Source: Fidelibacterota bacterium (GTDB taxonomy: Bacteria > Fidelibacterota > UBA8477 > JABMPR01). From it: DNA of 12,181 nt. Location: the NCBI GenBank assembly GCA_030595455.1, contig JAUVDF010000013.1, forward strand, positions 1 to 12,181. The letters are read 5' to 3'. Numbering within the stretch: the stretch's first letter is position 1; each line of letters opens with the position of its first letter. Positions 1 to 5,860 of this stretch are shown here, piece by piece. The notes beneath the pieces are model-generated. The model was not told the origin of the DNA, ran no database searches, and was given only the letters and a program-made list of their open reading frames with translations. The position numbers and the translations under genes were made by a program.

Positions 1-150
1 GCTCTGTTTACACCTCCAGTTTACTTTGTTGCTAGAGGCTTGCGATTACTCGGCCCCGAGTTCATCGCCTTCAGGATGATGCGCTATATGCTTCAATACG
101 AAAGTATAAAAGGGTTGAAACAAAGCATAAGGGAAAGTCGTCCAGCCTGA
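1..150 (+). CDS. C-terminal fragment of an unidentified protein (5' end outside window)
   Basis: Frame 1 is open from the first base to a TGA at 148-150 and gives 49 residues starting ALFTPPVYFV and ending SIRESRPA. The composition is protein-like: a hydrophobic aromatic stretch (PPVYFVARGLRLLG), then a basic amphipathic tail. Such an end is compatible with the membrane-associating C-terminus of a glycosyltransferase or another envelope enzyme, but no motif decides this and I do not assign a family. The gene lies on the same strand as the DUF1844 gene, whose start is about 130 bases further on. I am fairly sure it is coding, because of the open frame and residue composition, and unsure what it is. 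Confidence 0.55.
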   Translation, partial: ALFTPPVYFVARGLRLLGPEFIAFRMMRYMLQYESIKGLKQSIRESRPA

Positions 151-178
151 ACCAACAGTTTGCCCCAAAGCGCTTTTC

Positions 179-207
179 TTGGTGATAAATAAATATCTGA
201 ATATTAG
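179..207 (+). promoter_or_regulatory. Possible sigma70-type promoter for the DUF1844-DUF3078 pair
   Basis: TTGGTG (179-184), a 17-base spacer and TATTAG (202-207) lie in the gap 151-276. Both boxes match the consensus only partly (3/6 and 4/6), so this is a suggestion. The gap contains no credible gene and no clear terminator. Confidence 0.2.
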
Positions 208-270
208 GCCTGGGGATTATGTTGTGTCGAAAGCCGTAATAGCGGACCAGGACAACAATGTGATTCAAAA

Positions 271-276
271 AGAGGA
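271..276 (+). promoter_or_regulatory. Ribosome binding site deciding the DUF1844 start
   Basis: AGAGGA lies directly against an in-frame TTG at 277, which leaves no spacer, so that TTG is unlikely to be the start. The spacing to GTG 283 is 6 bases and to GTG 286 is 9 bases, both normal. I use 283. Confidence 0.5.
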
Positions 277-282
277 TTGACG

Positions 283-546
283 GTGGTGAAACAAAAGATT
301 GATCAAAATGAGCTTTTTAGGATATTGGTTTCACAATTGAATTCAAGCGCTTTAACTCAATTAGGCGTAAACGCTAATCCGGTTACTGGCAAGCAGGATA
401 AAAATATTGAGGCAGCGACTATGACCATTGGAATTTTAGAAAGCCTTTTGTTTAAAACGGCGGGGAATCTCACGAAAGAAGAGGACGGGTTGCTTTCTGG
501 TGCTGTCCGAGAGTTAAAAACCAACCTGATGAAAGAAACCCGGTAG
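283..546 (+). CDS. DUF1844 family protein
   Basis: This 87-residue cytoplasmic protein of unknown function matches the DUF1844 pattern. It has an N-terminal helix with LFRILVSQLNSSALTQLG, a turn containing NPVTGKQDKN, then a helix with TIGILESLLFKTAGNLTKEE and a final helix. The equivalent family signature is a Ser/Ala-rich helix, a P-x-T-G turn, and an I-x-I-L-E-x-L...K-T-x-G-N-L-T-x-E-E block. It has no signal peptide or membrane segment and is close to full family length. The start is GTG 283, chosen by ribosome-binding-site spacing. TTG 277 and GTG 286 are alternatives that change the N-terminus by only one or two codons. The barrel gene begins 52 bases downstream with no terminator between, so the two are probably co-transcribed. 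The family has no established biochemical role. Confidence 0.85.
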   Translation: MVKQKIDQNELFRILVSQLNSSALTQLGVNANPVTGKQDKNIEAATMTIGILESLLFKTAGNLTKEEDGLLSGAVRELKTNLMKETR

Positions 547-598
547 GGAACAGGCTGGCAGAAAAAAAACATTAAAAAAAGAATCGAAAGAAGTACAA

Positions 599-1441
599 GT
601 GAAACACACATTAATTTTGGCGTTAATTGTTTTTGGGGCGCTAGGCTCAATATACGGACAAGAGCAGGCGGCTGCTACTTGGGAGAAATCAATAGTCGGC
701 GGGGTCAACATGGCTCAAACGGGTTTTGACAACTGGGCTGCAGGAGGAGAGAACGCTTTTGCCTGGCAGTTGAACTTGAATTACAAATTTGTAAAAGATC
801 AGGAAAAATTCAATTGGCTAAATACAGGTAAGTTCTCCTATGGAACCACCAAGACCGGTGATGCGGACATGGTTAAGTCCATAGATGAATTAAAAACGGA
901 AAGCGTGTTAACCTACAAGCTGGGGTCAACCATTAACCCATACGTGGCTGTGACTGGAGAAACCCAGTTTGCATCTGGTTACGATTACTCGACAATTCCA
1001 TCAACTGAGATATCAGCATTTCTAGACCCAGGCTATTTCCGTGAAAGCATTGGGGCTGGCGCCAAGCTGAATGAGAACATTAGCACCCGTATGGGTCTTT
1101 CGCTCAAGCAGACGGTAACAACAGATCACCCAGCACCCTATGCAGATGATGTAGAGACAACAGAAGTTGAAACACTGAGAAGTGAATTTGGCGCCGAGTC
1201 AGTAACAGATATCTCTTTGAATCTTTCTGAAACCTCGACCTACACCTCAAAGCTGGAACTCTTCAGTTCATTTGGGGGTCTGGATGAAATTGATGTCGCC
1301 TTTGATAATATCTTAGTTGTTAAAGTATCAAAATATATCAACATGAATGCTAACCTTAAGATTGTATATGATAAAGACATCTCCCTTAAGCGACAAATTA
1401 AACAGTCTATGGCGCTTGGGTTGAGTTACACGTTCATATAA
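599..1441 (+). CDS. DUF3078-type outer-membrane beta-barrel protein
   Basis: This 280-residue exported protein starts at a GTG preceded by a purine-rich GAAAGAAG tract. Residues 1-20 form a signal peptide (MKHTLILALIVFGALGSIYG) with probable cleavage before Gln21. The mature part opens with the DUF3078 signature Q-T-G-F-D-N-W-A-A-G-G-E-N-A, about residues 40-53. Alternating hydrophobic strands follow, such as LNLNYKF and VLTYKLG, and the protein ends in ALGLSYTFI. A C-terminal beta-strand with an aromatic residue near the end is typical of barrels recognised by BamA. DUF3078 proteins occur mainly in Bacteroidota and relatives and are predicted outer-membrane barrels; their substrate is unknown. 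The gene follows the DUF1844 gene at 52 bases and is closed by a strong terminator 22 bases after its stop. The family call is good; no function can be given. Confidence 0.85.
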   Translation: MKHTLILALIVFGALGSIYGQEQAAATWEKSIVGGVNMAQTGFDNWAAGGENAFAWQLNLNYKFVKDQEKFNWLNTGKFSYGTTKTGDADMVKSIDELKTESVLTYKLGSTINPYVAVTGETQFASGYDYSTIPSTEISAFLDPGYFRESIGAGAKLNENISTRMGLSLKQTVTTDHPAPYADDVETTEVETLRSEFGAESVTDISLNLSETSTYTSKLELFSSFGGLDEIDVAFDNILVVKVSKYINMNANLKIVYDKDISLKRQIKQSMALGLSYTFI

Positions 1442-1463
1442 ATAATATAGATTTAATTAAGAT

Positions 1464-1493
1464 AAAAGATCCCGGTTTCCCCGGGATCTTTTT
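1464..1493 (+). terminator. Rho-independent terminator after the DUF3078 gene
   Basis: A perfect 12-bp stem, AAAAGATCCCGG (1464-1475) with CCGGGATCTTTT (1481-1492), closes a 5-base TTTCC loop. The 3' arm ends in a T-run (1489-1493). It separates the DUF1844-DUF3078 unit from the peptide cluster. Confidence 0.93.
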
Positions 1494-1495
1494 GT

Positions 1496-1524
1496 TTGCA
1501 TTATGATCAAGTTATAGTTAATAT
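1496..1524 (+). promoter_or_regulatory. Possible promoter of the peptide-propeller-MauE cluster
   Basis: TTGCAT (1496-1501), a 17-base spacer and TAATAT (1519-1524) lie directly after the terminator. TATAAG at 1522-1527 is an alternative -10. Initiation here would give a 5' leader of about 200 nt. The matches are moderate, but a promoter is needed between the terminator at 1493 and the gene at 1735. Confidence 0.35.
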
Positions 1525-1526
1525 AA

Positions 1527-1714
1527 GTTTGTCGAAAGACAAACACCCTTCACATTAACCAAGAGAAGAAAACTGAGTTGAGTAGCTACAATCATGGTGT
1601 TGTAGGCTGATTATTAGTTAACACTAAGATCAAGCAGGTCTTTTGACTTAAAAGACTTCCCGGTACCAGGAAGTTAAATATCAAAACGCAAACGGGTAAA
1701 AGTAAAACTTACCC
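1527..1714 (+). promoter_or_regulatory. Structured 5' leader with five potential hairpins
   Basis: This non-coding stretch holds five possible stem-loops. Stem 1527-1533 pairs with 1538-1544 (GTTTGTC/GACAAAC) around a GAAA tetraloop. Stem 1584-1591 pairs with 1600-1608 with one bulged G. Stem 1636-1644 pairs with 1650-1658 (9 bp including one G-U). ACTTCC (1655-1660) pairs with GGAAGT (1669-1674). GGGTAA (1694-1699) pairs with TTACCC (1709-1714). The third and fourth share bases 1655-1658 and so exclude each other, as in a two-state switch. The last lies just upstream of the AAGGA ribosome binding site of the peptide gene. No known riboswitch consensus was recognised. The pairings are seen in the sequence; a regulatory role is inferred. 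Confidence 0.4.
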
Positions 1715-1734
1715 AAAACAGAAAGGAAACATTT

Positions 1735-1947
1735 ATGTTTCAGTTAAGACGTATCCTTTTAAGTGGGCTGGTGGCGCTTTTGATGATTGGAATGGTAACA
1801 GCTGGTGAAGTATACGAGCAGGAAACCGGCGACGAGGTCGAGCGGAGCTATATTGGCGGCTGGGATGGAAACAGGGCTTGCGAAAATACAAACGCGTGGA
1901 AATGTGTGCGTATAGAGTTCTTTATTGACTTCCCCATTCCGTGGTAA
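1735..1947 (+). CDS. Small secreted peptide with two cysteines, unknown function
   Basis: This 70-residue product starts at an ATG with AAGGA seven bases upstream (1723-1727). Residues 1-23 are a clear signal peptide: two arginines, a hydrophobic core (GLVALLMIGM), and a V-T-A cleavage site. The mature part of about 47 residues has an acidic first section (GEVYEQETGDEVE), a glycine turn (YIGGWDGN), then Cys49 and Cys57 separated by seven residues, and an aromatic tail ending IDFPIPW. The two cysteines could form one disulfide outside the cytoplasm. Bacteroidota commonly encode small exported peptides (for example NVEALA proteins) beside six-bladed propeller proteins and MauE/DoxX-like membrane proteins, and the layout here is the same. 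The NVEALA motif itself is absent. I do not recognise the peptide family. A hairpin directly after the stop may set a high peptide-to-downstream ratio. Confidence 0.75.
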   Translation: MFQLRRILLSGLVALLMIGMVTAGEVYEQETGDEVERSYIGGWDGNRACENTNAWKCVRIEFFIDFPIPW

Positions 1948-1954
1948 CAAAAAG

Positions 1955-1977
1955 AAGGGGCTCCTTTGGAGCCCCTT
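1955..1977 (+). terminator. Intercistronic hairpin (attenuator or partial terminator) after the peptide gene
   Basis: A perfect 10-bp GC-rich stem, AAGGGGCTCC (1955-1964) with GGAGCCCCTT (1968-1977), has a 3-base loop and starts 7 bases after the peptide stop. No T-run follows, so it may act as a partial terminator or an RNA-stabilising hairpin rather than a full stop. The next gene's ribosome binding site begins 6 bases later. Confidence 0.5.
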
Positions 1978-1983
1978 CCAATT

Positions 1984-1994
1984 AAGAGGTGATC
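1984..1994 (+). promoter_or_regulatory. Very strong Shine-Dalgarno site of the propeller-like gene
   Basis: AAGAGGTGATC differs from the full 16S anti-SD complement AAGGAGGTGATC only by one missing G and lies 4 bases before ATG 1999. It fixes that start and shows that this organism uses SD-led initiation. Confidence 0.7.
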
Positions 1995-1998
1995 AATA

Positions 1999-3186
1999 AT
2001 GAAAACCATAAAAACAGTCATTATTGTTTTAGCAGTAATGCTATCGCTAAGTGCAAAAGAAAGCATGGTCGTAAGGCTAAATAACATTATCGATCCAGAT
2101 GAAGCAGAGACCCTTTGGCCGTATACTGCAAACCGTCAAATGCTTTTTGCGAACAATGTGGGAACATTACTATTAAAACAGAAGGTGATTATATACGAAG
2201 AGCATTCTGAGGAAATAATCCAGGATATTAAAATACTACCACGAAAAAGATATAGTATGATTCCAGGTGCAATAGACTGGCATAACGAAAGATATGTTTG
2301 TGTGTTTCTGAATCCAGCTATTGGAAAGAAGCGTATAGGTCTGTTCAATACGCGCGATAATAAACACCTTGTACAACAAAAGCATCACTCTGTTGGAGGG
2401 TCATATGATGTCAGGTTATTAGATAAAGGGCAAAAGGTATTGTTAGCAGGTCCCTATCTCAGCAGTTATGAAAAGACTTTAGACCTTTACGACGAAGACT
2501 CCATAAATCCATCTCAATATTCAATTAACAAATTCAATGAGTTCTTTGAAAGCAACACGGCATACATCTTGTGGAAATACAATGAACAACTGGAAATTGT
2601 TGATTCTGCTGATGCTGTTGGAAGGCGAGGTGTCGACCTGGAGGAGTTTCTTCAGCTTCATAGAGCCCAAACATTAGATTTGGATGAAGAAGAAAATATT
2701 TACTTAATCCATACTTCAGAGAATTATCTATTTAGGTCGTACTCATCCTCCTTCTCTCTGATAAACGAGTTCAAAGGAAAAAACAAAAAATTTATCCCAA
2801 TTCCCCATAAACTAAAGAAAGGTCAGGCTGATGATCTAACAGGAAAATCAGGGAGTTATTCTGTTCCATACGCACTGTACTCTATCGGTGACCACATAGT
2901 CAGCTCATTTTATCAAAACCCTGAGGGCTGGGAAAAGCCTGAGGCTCCCTACTATTATGACATCTTCTTAAAAACCGGTAAAAAGCAGGCTTCTGGCGTG
3001 CTTCCCTATCCCTTGTTTGGAAAAGATGACGAAAAAAATATGTACCTGTTTGTCTATAATGAGAGTGACTCATGGTTTGGAGACGATGAATACTATCTGG
3101 TTGAAATATCCCTTGAAGAGTTGATGTCTGGTAAAGTCGATAAGCTATTCGTTATGCGCAGGATCCAAGCAGAAGAGGATGGTTGA
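1999..3186 (+). CDS. Exported beta-rich (probable six-bladed propeller-like) protein of the peptide cluster
   Basis: This 395-residue protein has a signal peptide at about residues 1-19 (MKTIKTVIIVLAVMLSLSA). There is no lipobox cysteine, so it is probably periplasmic or secreted rather than a lipoprotein. The rest has no predicted membrane segment and shows repeated short beta-strand units with acidic turns. The clearest is LDLDEEENIYLIHTSENYLF (about 226-245), which matches the D-x-x-x-N-I-Y pattern of six-bladed (TolB/NHL-like) propeller blades. A similar late unit is EKNMYLFVYNE (about 345-355). Cys101 is the only cysteine. The family assignment rests on pattern and context, not on a diagnostic motif. 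It sits between the secreted peptide gene and the MauE-like gene, 6 bases before the latter, so co-expression is likely. Binding or display of the peptide is a reasonable guess, not shown. Confidence 0.65.
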   Translation: MKTIKTVIIVLAVMLSLSAKESMVVRLNNIIDPDEAETLWPYTANRQMLFANNVGTLLLKQKVIIYEEHSEEIIQDIKILPRKRYSMIPGAIDWHNERYVCVFLNPAIGKKRIGLFNTRDNKHLVQQKHHSVGGSYDVRLLDKGQKVLLAGPYLSSYEKTLDLYDEDSINPSQYSINKFNEFFESNTAYILWKYNEQLEIVDSADAVGRRGVDLEEFLQLHRAQTLDLDEEENIYLIHTSENYLFRSYSSSFSLINEFKGKNKKFIPIPHKLKKGQADDLTGKSGSYSVPYALYSIGDHIVSSFYQNPEGWEKPEAPYYYDIFLKTGKKQASGVLPYPLFGKDDEKNMYLFVYNESDSWFGDDEYYLVEISLEELMSGKVDKLFVMRRIQAEEDG

Positions 3187-3192
3187 GTAAAG

Positions 3193-3669
3193 ATGGACAT
3201 GGGTGGTTTGAAAAATGATGCGATGACCACAATCAAAACAAATCACCTCCAAGTTCTGCGTTGGGGTGTCTCAACATTATTCTTCTTCCTTGGCTTTTCA
3301 AAAGCCCTGATGTTAATAAAGCATGGAATCGAACCATATGCTCTCTTTGTTCAGGCGACTTCGTTTCCAGAAATATTTAAGTATTACGGAATCATCGCAG
3401 TCCTTGTTGAGTTGTCTTTAGCCATAGGGGTTTGGATCGAAAGGATATTTGCGAAAGCTATATTCGCAGCAGCAGGATTAACACTCCTTGGTGTTGGAAT
3501 GAGTATATACTCGTTAATCTTTAAAATAAACTCGGACTGTGGTTGTGGTTTATTGGGTGAAAATGAATATGGTTTATTGATCCAAAAGTTTTTGATCTTG
3601 ATCTCATTAATAGTGCTACACAAAAACAAGGATGAGATATTTAATCGTGAAGCCACCAAGGGCGATTAA
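3193..3669 (+). CDS. MauE/DoxX-like four-helix redox-associated membrane protein
   Basis: This 158-residue inner-membrane protein has four hydrophobic helices at about residues 21-43, 62-82, 86-110 and 127-143. The MauE/DoxX pattern is visible: F-L-G-F-S-K-A in helix 1, ELSLAIGVWI in helix 2, and D-C-G-C-G (Cys116, Cys118) in the loop between helices 3 and 4. In this group the Cys-x-Cys loop is thought to support disulfide chemistry of exported partners; MauE itself is needed for methylamine dehydrogenase maturation. No mau genes are present, so the likely partner is the two-cysteine secreted peptide encoded upstream. The start is uncertain: ATG 3193 lacks a good ribosome binding site, and Met3 or Met11 are alternatives, all before helix 1. 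It follows the propeller-like gene by 6 bases and converges on the next gene with a 4-base gap. Confidence 0.75.
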   Translation: MDMGGLKNDAMTTIKTNHLQVLRWGVSTLFFFLGFSKALMLIKHGIEPYALFVQATSFPEIFKYYGIIAVLVELSLAIGVWIERIFAKAIFAAAGLTLLGVGMSIYSLIFKINSDCGCGLLGENEYGLLIQKFLILISLIVLHKNKDEIFNREATKGD

Positions 3670-3673
3670 TAAA

Positions 3674-4030
3674 TTATTTAAACCCGAGACGAATGCGGTC
3701 TCTTTTTGGCAACCCATAAATTACGAGCAAGTACGAATCCTCAATAAGTTTTAATAACAACCCCCGATCAAGTGACCCATCTAGAGTGATGGTGTTCCAG
3801 TGGTCTTTATTCATGTGGTACCCAGGATTGATGGCCTCAAATTGTGACCTTAAGAGAAGTGCATCTTCAGGATCACATTTCAGGTTAACAGACAGGGGGT
3901 TGTTATTCATGCCAGCCAGTGCAAACATTTTACCTGAAACTTTAAAAACGGCTGTTTTCTCATCAAAAGGGAAGCAAAGTTCTGCCTTGTCAAAATCCAA
4001 CAGAATAGATTTTAGCTCATTATAAGTCAT
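3674..4030 (-). CDS. MmcQ/YjbR-family protein
   Basis: This 118-residue protein has the usual MmcQ/YjbR length. It carries the characteristic CFPFDEKTAVFKVSGKMFAL segment (residues 19-38). Next comes SVNLKCDPEDALLLR, then PGYHMNKDHWNTITLDG, and finally a C-terminal helix with LIEDSYLLV. The fold resembles the CyaY/double-wing group and is often annotated as DNA-binding, but its molecular role is unsettled. The frame stays open upstream to a GTG at 4111. I chose ATG 4030 because AGAGG (4043-4039) lies 8 bases before it and the family domain begins there; the 27 extra upstream residues look like leader sequence. It converges on the MauE-like gene with 4 bases between stops and no hairpin terminator. 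It appears to be a stand-alone gene. Confidence 0.9.
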   Translation of the reverse strand: MTYNELKSILLDFDKAELCFPFDEKTAVFKVSGKMFALAGMNNNPLSVNLKCDPEDALLLRSQFEAINPGYHMNKDHWNTITLDGSLDRGLLLKLIEDSYLLVIYGLPKRDRIRLGFK

Positions 4031-4038
4031 CTTGAAAA

Positions 4039-4043
4039 CCTCT
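4039..4043 (-). promoter_or_regulatory. Ribosome binding site fixing the MmcQ/YjbR start
   Basis: AGAGG on the minus strand sits 8 bases before ATG 4030. It supports this start over the upstream in-frame GTG at 4111. Confidence 0.6.
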
Positions 4044-4059
4044 TTTTGTTGCATTGTTC

Positions 4060-4069
4060 GGGGTACCCC
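4060..4069 (-). promoter_or_regulatory. 10-bp palindrome GGGGTACCCC in the MmcQ/YjbR leader
   Basis: A perfect 10-base palindrome lies between the possible promoter and the ribosome binding site, close to the inferred transcription start. It could be an operator for a dimeric regulator. Palindromes of this length also occur by chance. Confidence 0.3.
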
Positions 4070-4076
4070 TCTGTGA

Positions 4077-4104
4077 TATTTAATGCTCAAATATATTTGG
4101 TCAA
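4077..4104 (-). promoter_or_regulatory. Possible promoter of the MmcQ/YjbR gene
   Basis: On the minus strand TTGACC (4104-4099) is followed by a 16-base spacer and TAAATA (4082-4077). The -35 is good and the -10 mediocre. Transcription would begin near the palindrome at 4060-4069. Confidence 0.35.
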
Positions 4105-4245
4105 AAGCCACTTGTCTAGAATATCATCGACACGAACCTGGCTACAACCATCTACATCTAAAGACGACACGGTATTGTATACAATCCCAATATTTTCACA
4201 ATTTAATCCACTGCAAGCAGGGCGGGCAAGTTGATTCACCGACAT
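4087..4245 (-). CDS. Doubtful 52-aa ORF with three cysteines, possible gene remnant
   Basis: Minus-strand ATG 4245 to TGA 4087 encodes 52 residues beginning MSVNQLARPACSGLNC and ending ILDKWLLTKYI. The composition is protein-like, with Cys11, Cys16 and Cys34 and an amphipathic C-terminus, and it looks more like a domain end than random sequence. There is no clear ribosome binding site, and a stop lies two codons upstream. The final codons overlap the possible MmcQ/YjbR promoter. A separate protein-like open segment in another frame lies upstream at 4406-4296 with no start codon. The two could be parts of one decayed gene. I recognise no family. Confidence 0.2.
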   Translation of the reverse strand: MSVNQLARPACSGLNCENIGIVYNTVSSLDVDGCSQVRVDDILDKWLLTKYI

Positions 4246-4856
4246 ATTTCACGACTCGTTGACCGGTCGTTGATCTTGCCGGTTACACCTGGGAATCACT
4301 CTTGTGTGCCGGGTTGTCCGGAGTCTAAAAATAGGAAGTCAACAGACAGCTCAACCTCTAAGGCGATCTTTTTCGCGGCCTGGTTCTGGACATGAATACC
4401 CGGTACTTATTGCACCACAGGACATGGATCTCAAGAGGACCAACGCTGTCACTGGTCAGCAATCAACAAGCTGAAGACAGCTTGTTTTTGCAATATGATG
4501 CTGATTAATAATAGTGCTTGCGGCCACCTTGCTTGTGAGCAAAACAGGCTTGGTCTCAACAGGCAAACCAGCCCCTATGAATACAATTATATTTAAGACA
4601 ATAACTCCGGAACCATCAGGTGTTTCAGAGACAAACCCTAAAAGACCAGCCCTCAGCTCAAACGGCGCTTGAGCCTCTTGTGAGTTACAGATACAATATG
4701 TGTTTACGAGTATTTTAGTGATAAAGGACCAAAAGTTCTGCAAAAGGTTAAAGGTATAGAATTCGGGCTAATTTCGAAATAATACGGCATAATACCGATG
4801 TCAGTGTGACGTAATGATAGAATATGGGGGGCTAATGGTTGTATTTATTAACCTGA
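4246..4856. other. Gene-poor interval, possibly containing decayed coding sequence
   Basis: No recognisable gene is present. The longest frame is a minus-strand TTG-started frame of 95 codons (4743-4456) with no ribosome binding site and no family likeness. A shorter minus-strand open segment (4406-4296, 36 residues, containing KKIALEVELSVDF) has protein-like composition but no start. CGTTGA occurs twice, 5 bases apart, at about 4257-4273. A terminator-like hairpin lies at 4465-4489. No tRNA, repeat array or transposon end was seen. Confidence 0.4.
4465..4489 (+). terminator. Terminator-like hairpin on the + strand without an obvious gene
   Basis: AACAAGCTG (4465-4473) pairs with CAGCTTGTT (4478-4486) around an AAGA loop, and TTTTT spans 4485-4489. 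The form is that of a rho-independent terminator for a + strand transcript. No + strand gene precedes it in this interval, so it may end a small RNA or be left over from a lost gene. Confidence 0.5.
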
Positions 4857-5855
4857 TTACTGCTTAAAGTGTTGCTTTAGGGTGTCCAGGAGCGCTGCCG
4901 GCAAGGCGGTTTGAACCTTTATATAATAGATCTTATGCTGTTTACAAAAATCAGGGTCTAACTTAATAAAGTCCTTTTGGGTGGTAATCCATTGCTCACA
5001 ATTACCGTCCTTGATTCGATTCAAATCACGCAGGCTGTACGCTGCATGATCAGGAAAAGAGAGCTGCATTTTTGATGCTCCAACGAGGCTGGTAACGGAT
5101 GTAAAAAAGTGTTCAGTATTTCCCAGGCCAGCGAAAAGACCACAGGTGCCCTGAAGTGAATCGAGAGAGTGTTTTTTGCCAAAAGCATCGAGAACATAGT
5201 CGAATAATTCAAAAATCAAATCGTGATCCGGTTTACCATTTGAAGCACCTTTACTGAAGAGGATCACATCGGCTCTTGCCTGGTTTTTGTGACCTTCTCT
5301 TAGCCTGCCCCAGGGTAGTAAGTGCCGATTATCTGCAGAGCGATTCTGGTCTAGAATTAAGAGGTCAAGATCGCGATGAAGACGACGATGTTGAAAGCCG
5401 TCATCTAGAATAATAACATCAGGATGAAAAGTTTCTTGCAGAAGCTGGGCTCCTGAAAAACGATTTTCTGCGACAACAACTGGAACCCCGGGATAATTCT
5501 GCGCAATTAGATATGGCTCATCACCTGAGTTCGCGGGATTGCCTAACAGGGTGTTTTTGTCGGCAACTAGAAATACGCCCCGAGAGCTCCGTTTATATCC
5601 CCGTGACAAAACAGCCGGATTAATATTGTGGTTGATAAAATATTTTAAGAGCGCCTGGACCAGGATCGTTTTTCCACTCCCGCCAACAGAAAGATTACCA
5701 ACTGAAAGCACGAATGTTTCAACTGATTGTGTTTTTAAAAGACCAGTATCGTATAGTTTATTTCTTAATCCAGAAACCAGGGCATAGATAAATGACAATA
5801 AAATTCGCGTTGGAAAAAACCAGGGGGCTTTATGTAAATATGAAATAGTCGTCAT
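4857..5855 (-). CDS. lpxK: Tetraacyldisaccharide 4'-kinase LpxK
   Basis: LpxK phosphorylates the 4' position of the tetraacylated lipid A disaccharide using ATP, at the cytoplasmic face of the inner membrane. The 332-residue product has an N-terminal hydrophobic anchor (about 13-30). The LpxK Walker A loop is GNLSVGGSGKT (53-63). Further family motifs are SRGYKR (84-89), GDEP (111-114), DDGFQHRRL (151-159), LLPWGRLRE (179-187), AGLGNTEHFF (242-251) and FPDHAAYS (267-274). The C-terminal motif is TTQKDFIKL, where most homologues have TEKD. Length is normal. ATG 5855 lies 5 bases after the DUF374 stop and has no strong ribosome binding site, so translation is probably coupled. It is the last gene of the lipid A operon. 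No hairpin terminator is seen after it. Confidence 0.96.
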   Translation of the reverse strand: MTTISYLHKAPWFFPTRILLSFIYALVSGLRNKLYDTGLLKTQSVETFVLSVGNLSVGGSGKTILVQALLKYFINHNINPAVLSRGYKRSSRGVFLVADKNTLLGNPANSGDEPYLIAQNYPGVPVVVAENRFSGAQLLQETFHPDVIILDDGFQHRRLHRDLDLLILDQNRSADNRHLLPWGRLREGHKNQARADVILFSKGASNGKPDHDLIFELFDYVLDAFGKKHSLDSLQGTCGLFAGLGNTEHFFTSVTSLVGASKMQLSFPDHAAYSLRDLNRIKDGNCEQWITTQKDFIKLDPDFCKQHKIYYIKVQTALPAALLDTLKQHFKQ

Positions 5856-5860
5856 AAAGA

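Noticed and set aside
599..711. Minus-strand frames over the start of the DUF3078 gene
   Set aside because: They lie opposite a well-supported signal peptide and barrel motif and are shadows of that gene.
1675..1734. c-di-GMP (GEMM) riboswitch suggested by the ACGCAAA-like motif and the GAAA tetraloop hairpin
   Set aside because: The order and spacing of elements do not fit the GEMM consensus, and the tetraloop hairpin is about 140 bases away from the motif.
3664..3680. AT-rich near-symmetric sequence between the convergent MauE-like and MmcQ/YjbR genes as a bidirectional terminator
   Set aside because: It contains no stable GC stem, so there is no hairpin terminator to claim.
4031..4111. 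Longer MmcQ/YjbR protein starting at GTG 4111
   Set aside because: The extra 27 residues lie outside the family domain, the ribosome binding site favours ATG 4030, and the extension would cover the possible promoter and palindrome.
4257..4273. CGTTGA repeat pair as a transposon end or CRISPR-like repeat
   Set aside because: There are only two 6-base copies, with no array, transposase or target duplication.
4456..4743. Minus-strand frame of 95 codons
   Set aside because: It starts at TTG without a ribosome binding site, resembles no known family, and its end overlaps the terminator-like hairpin. It is not supported as a gene, although the interval is flagged.
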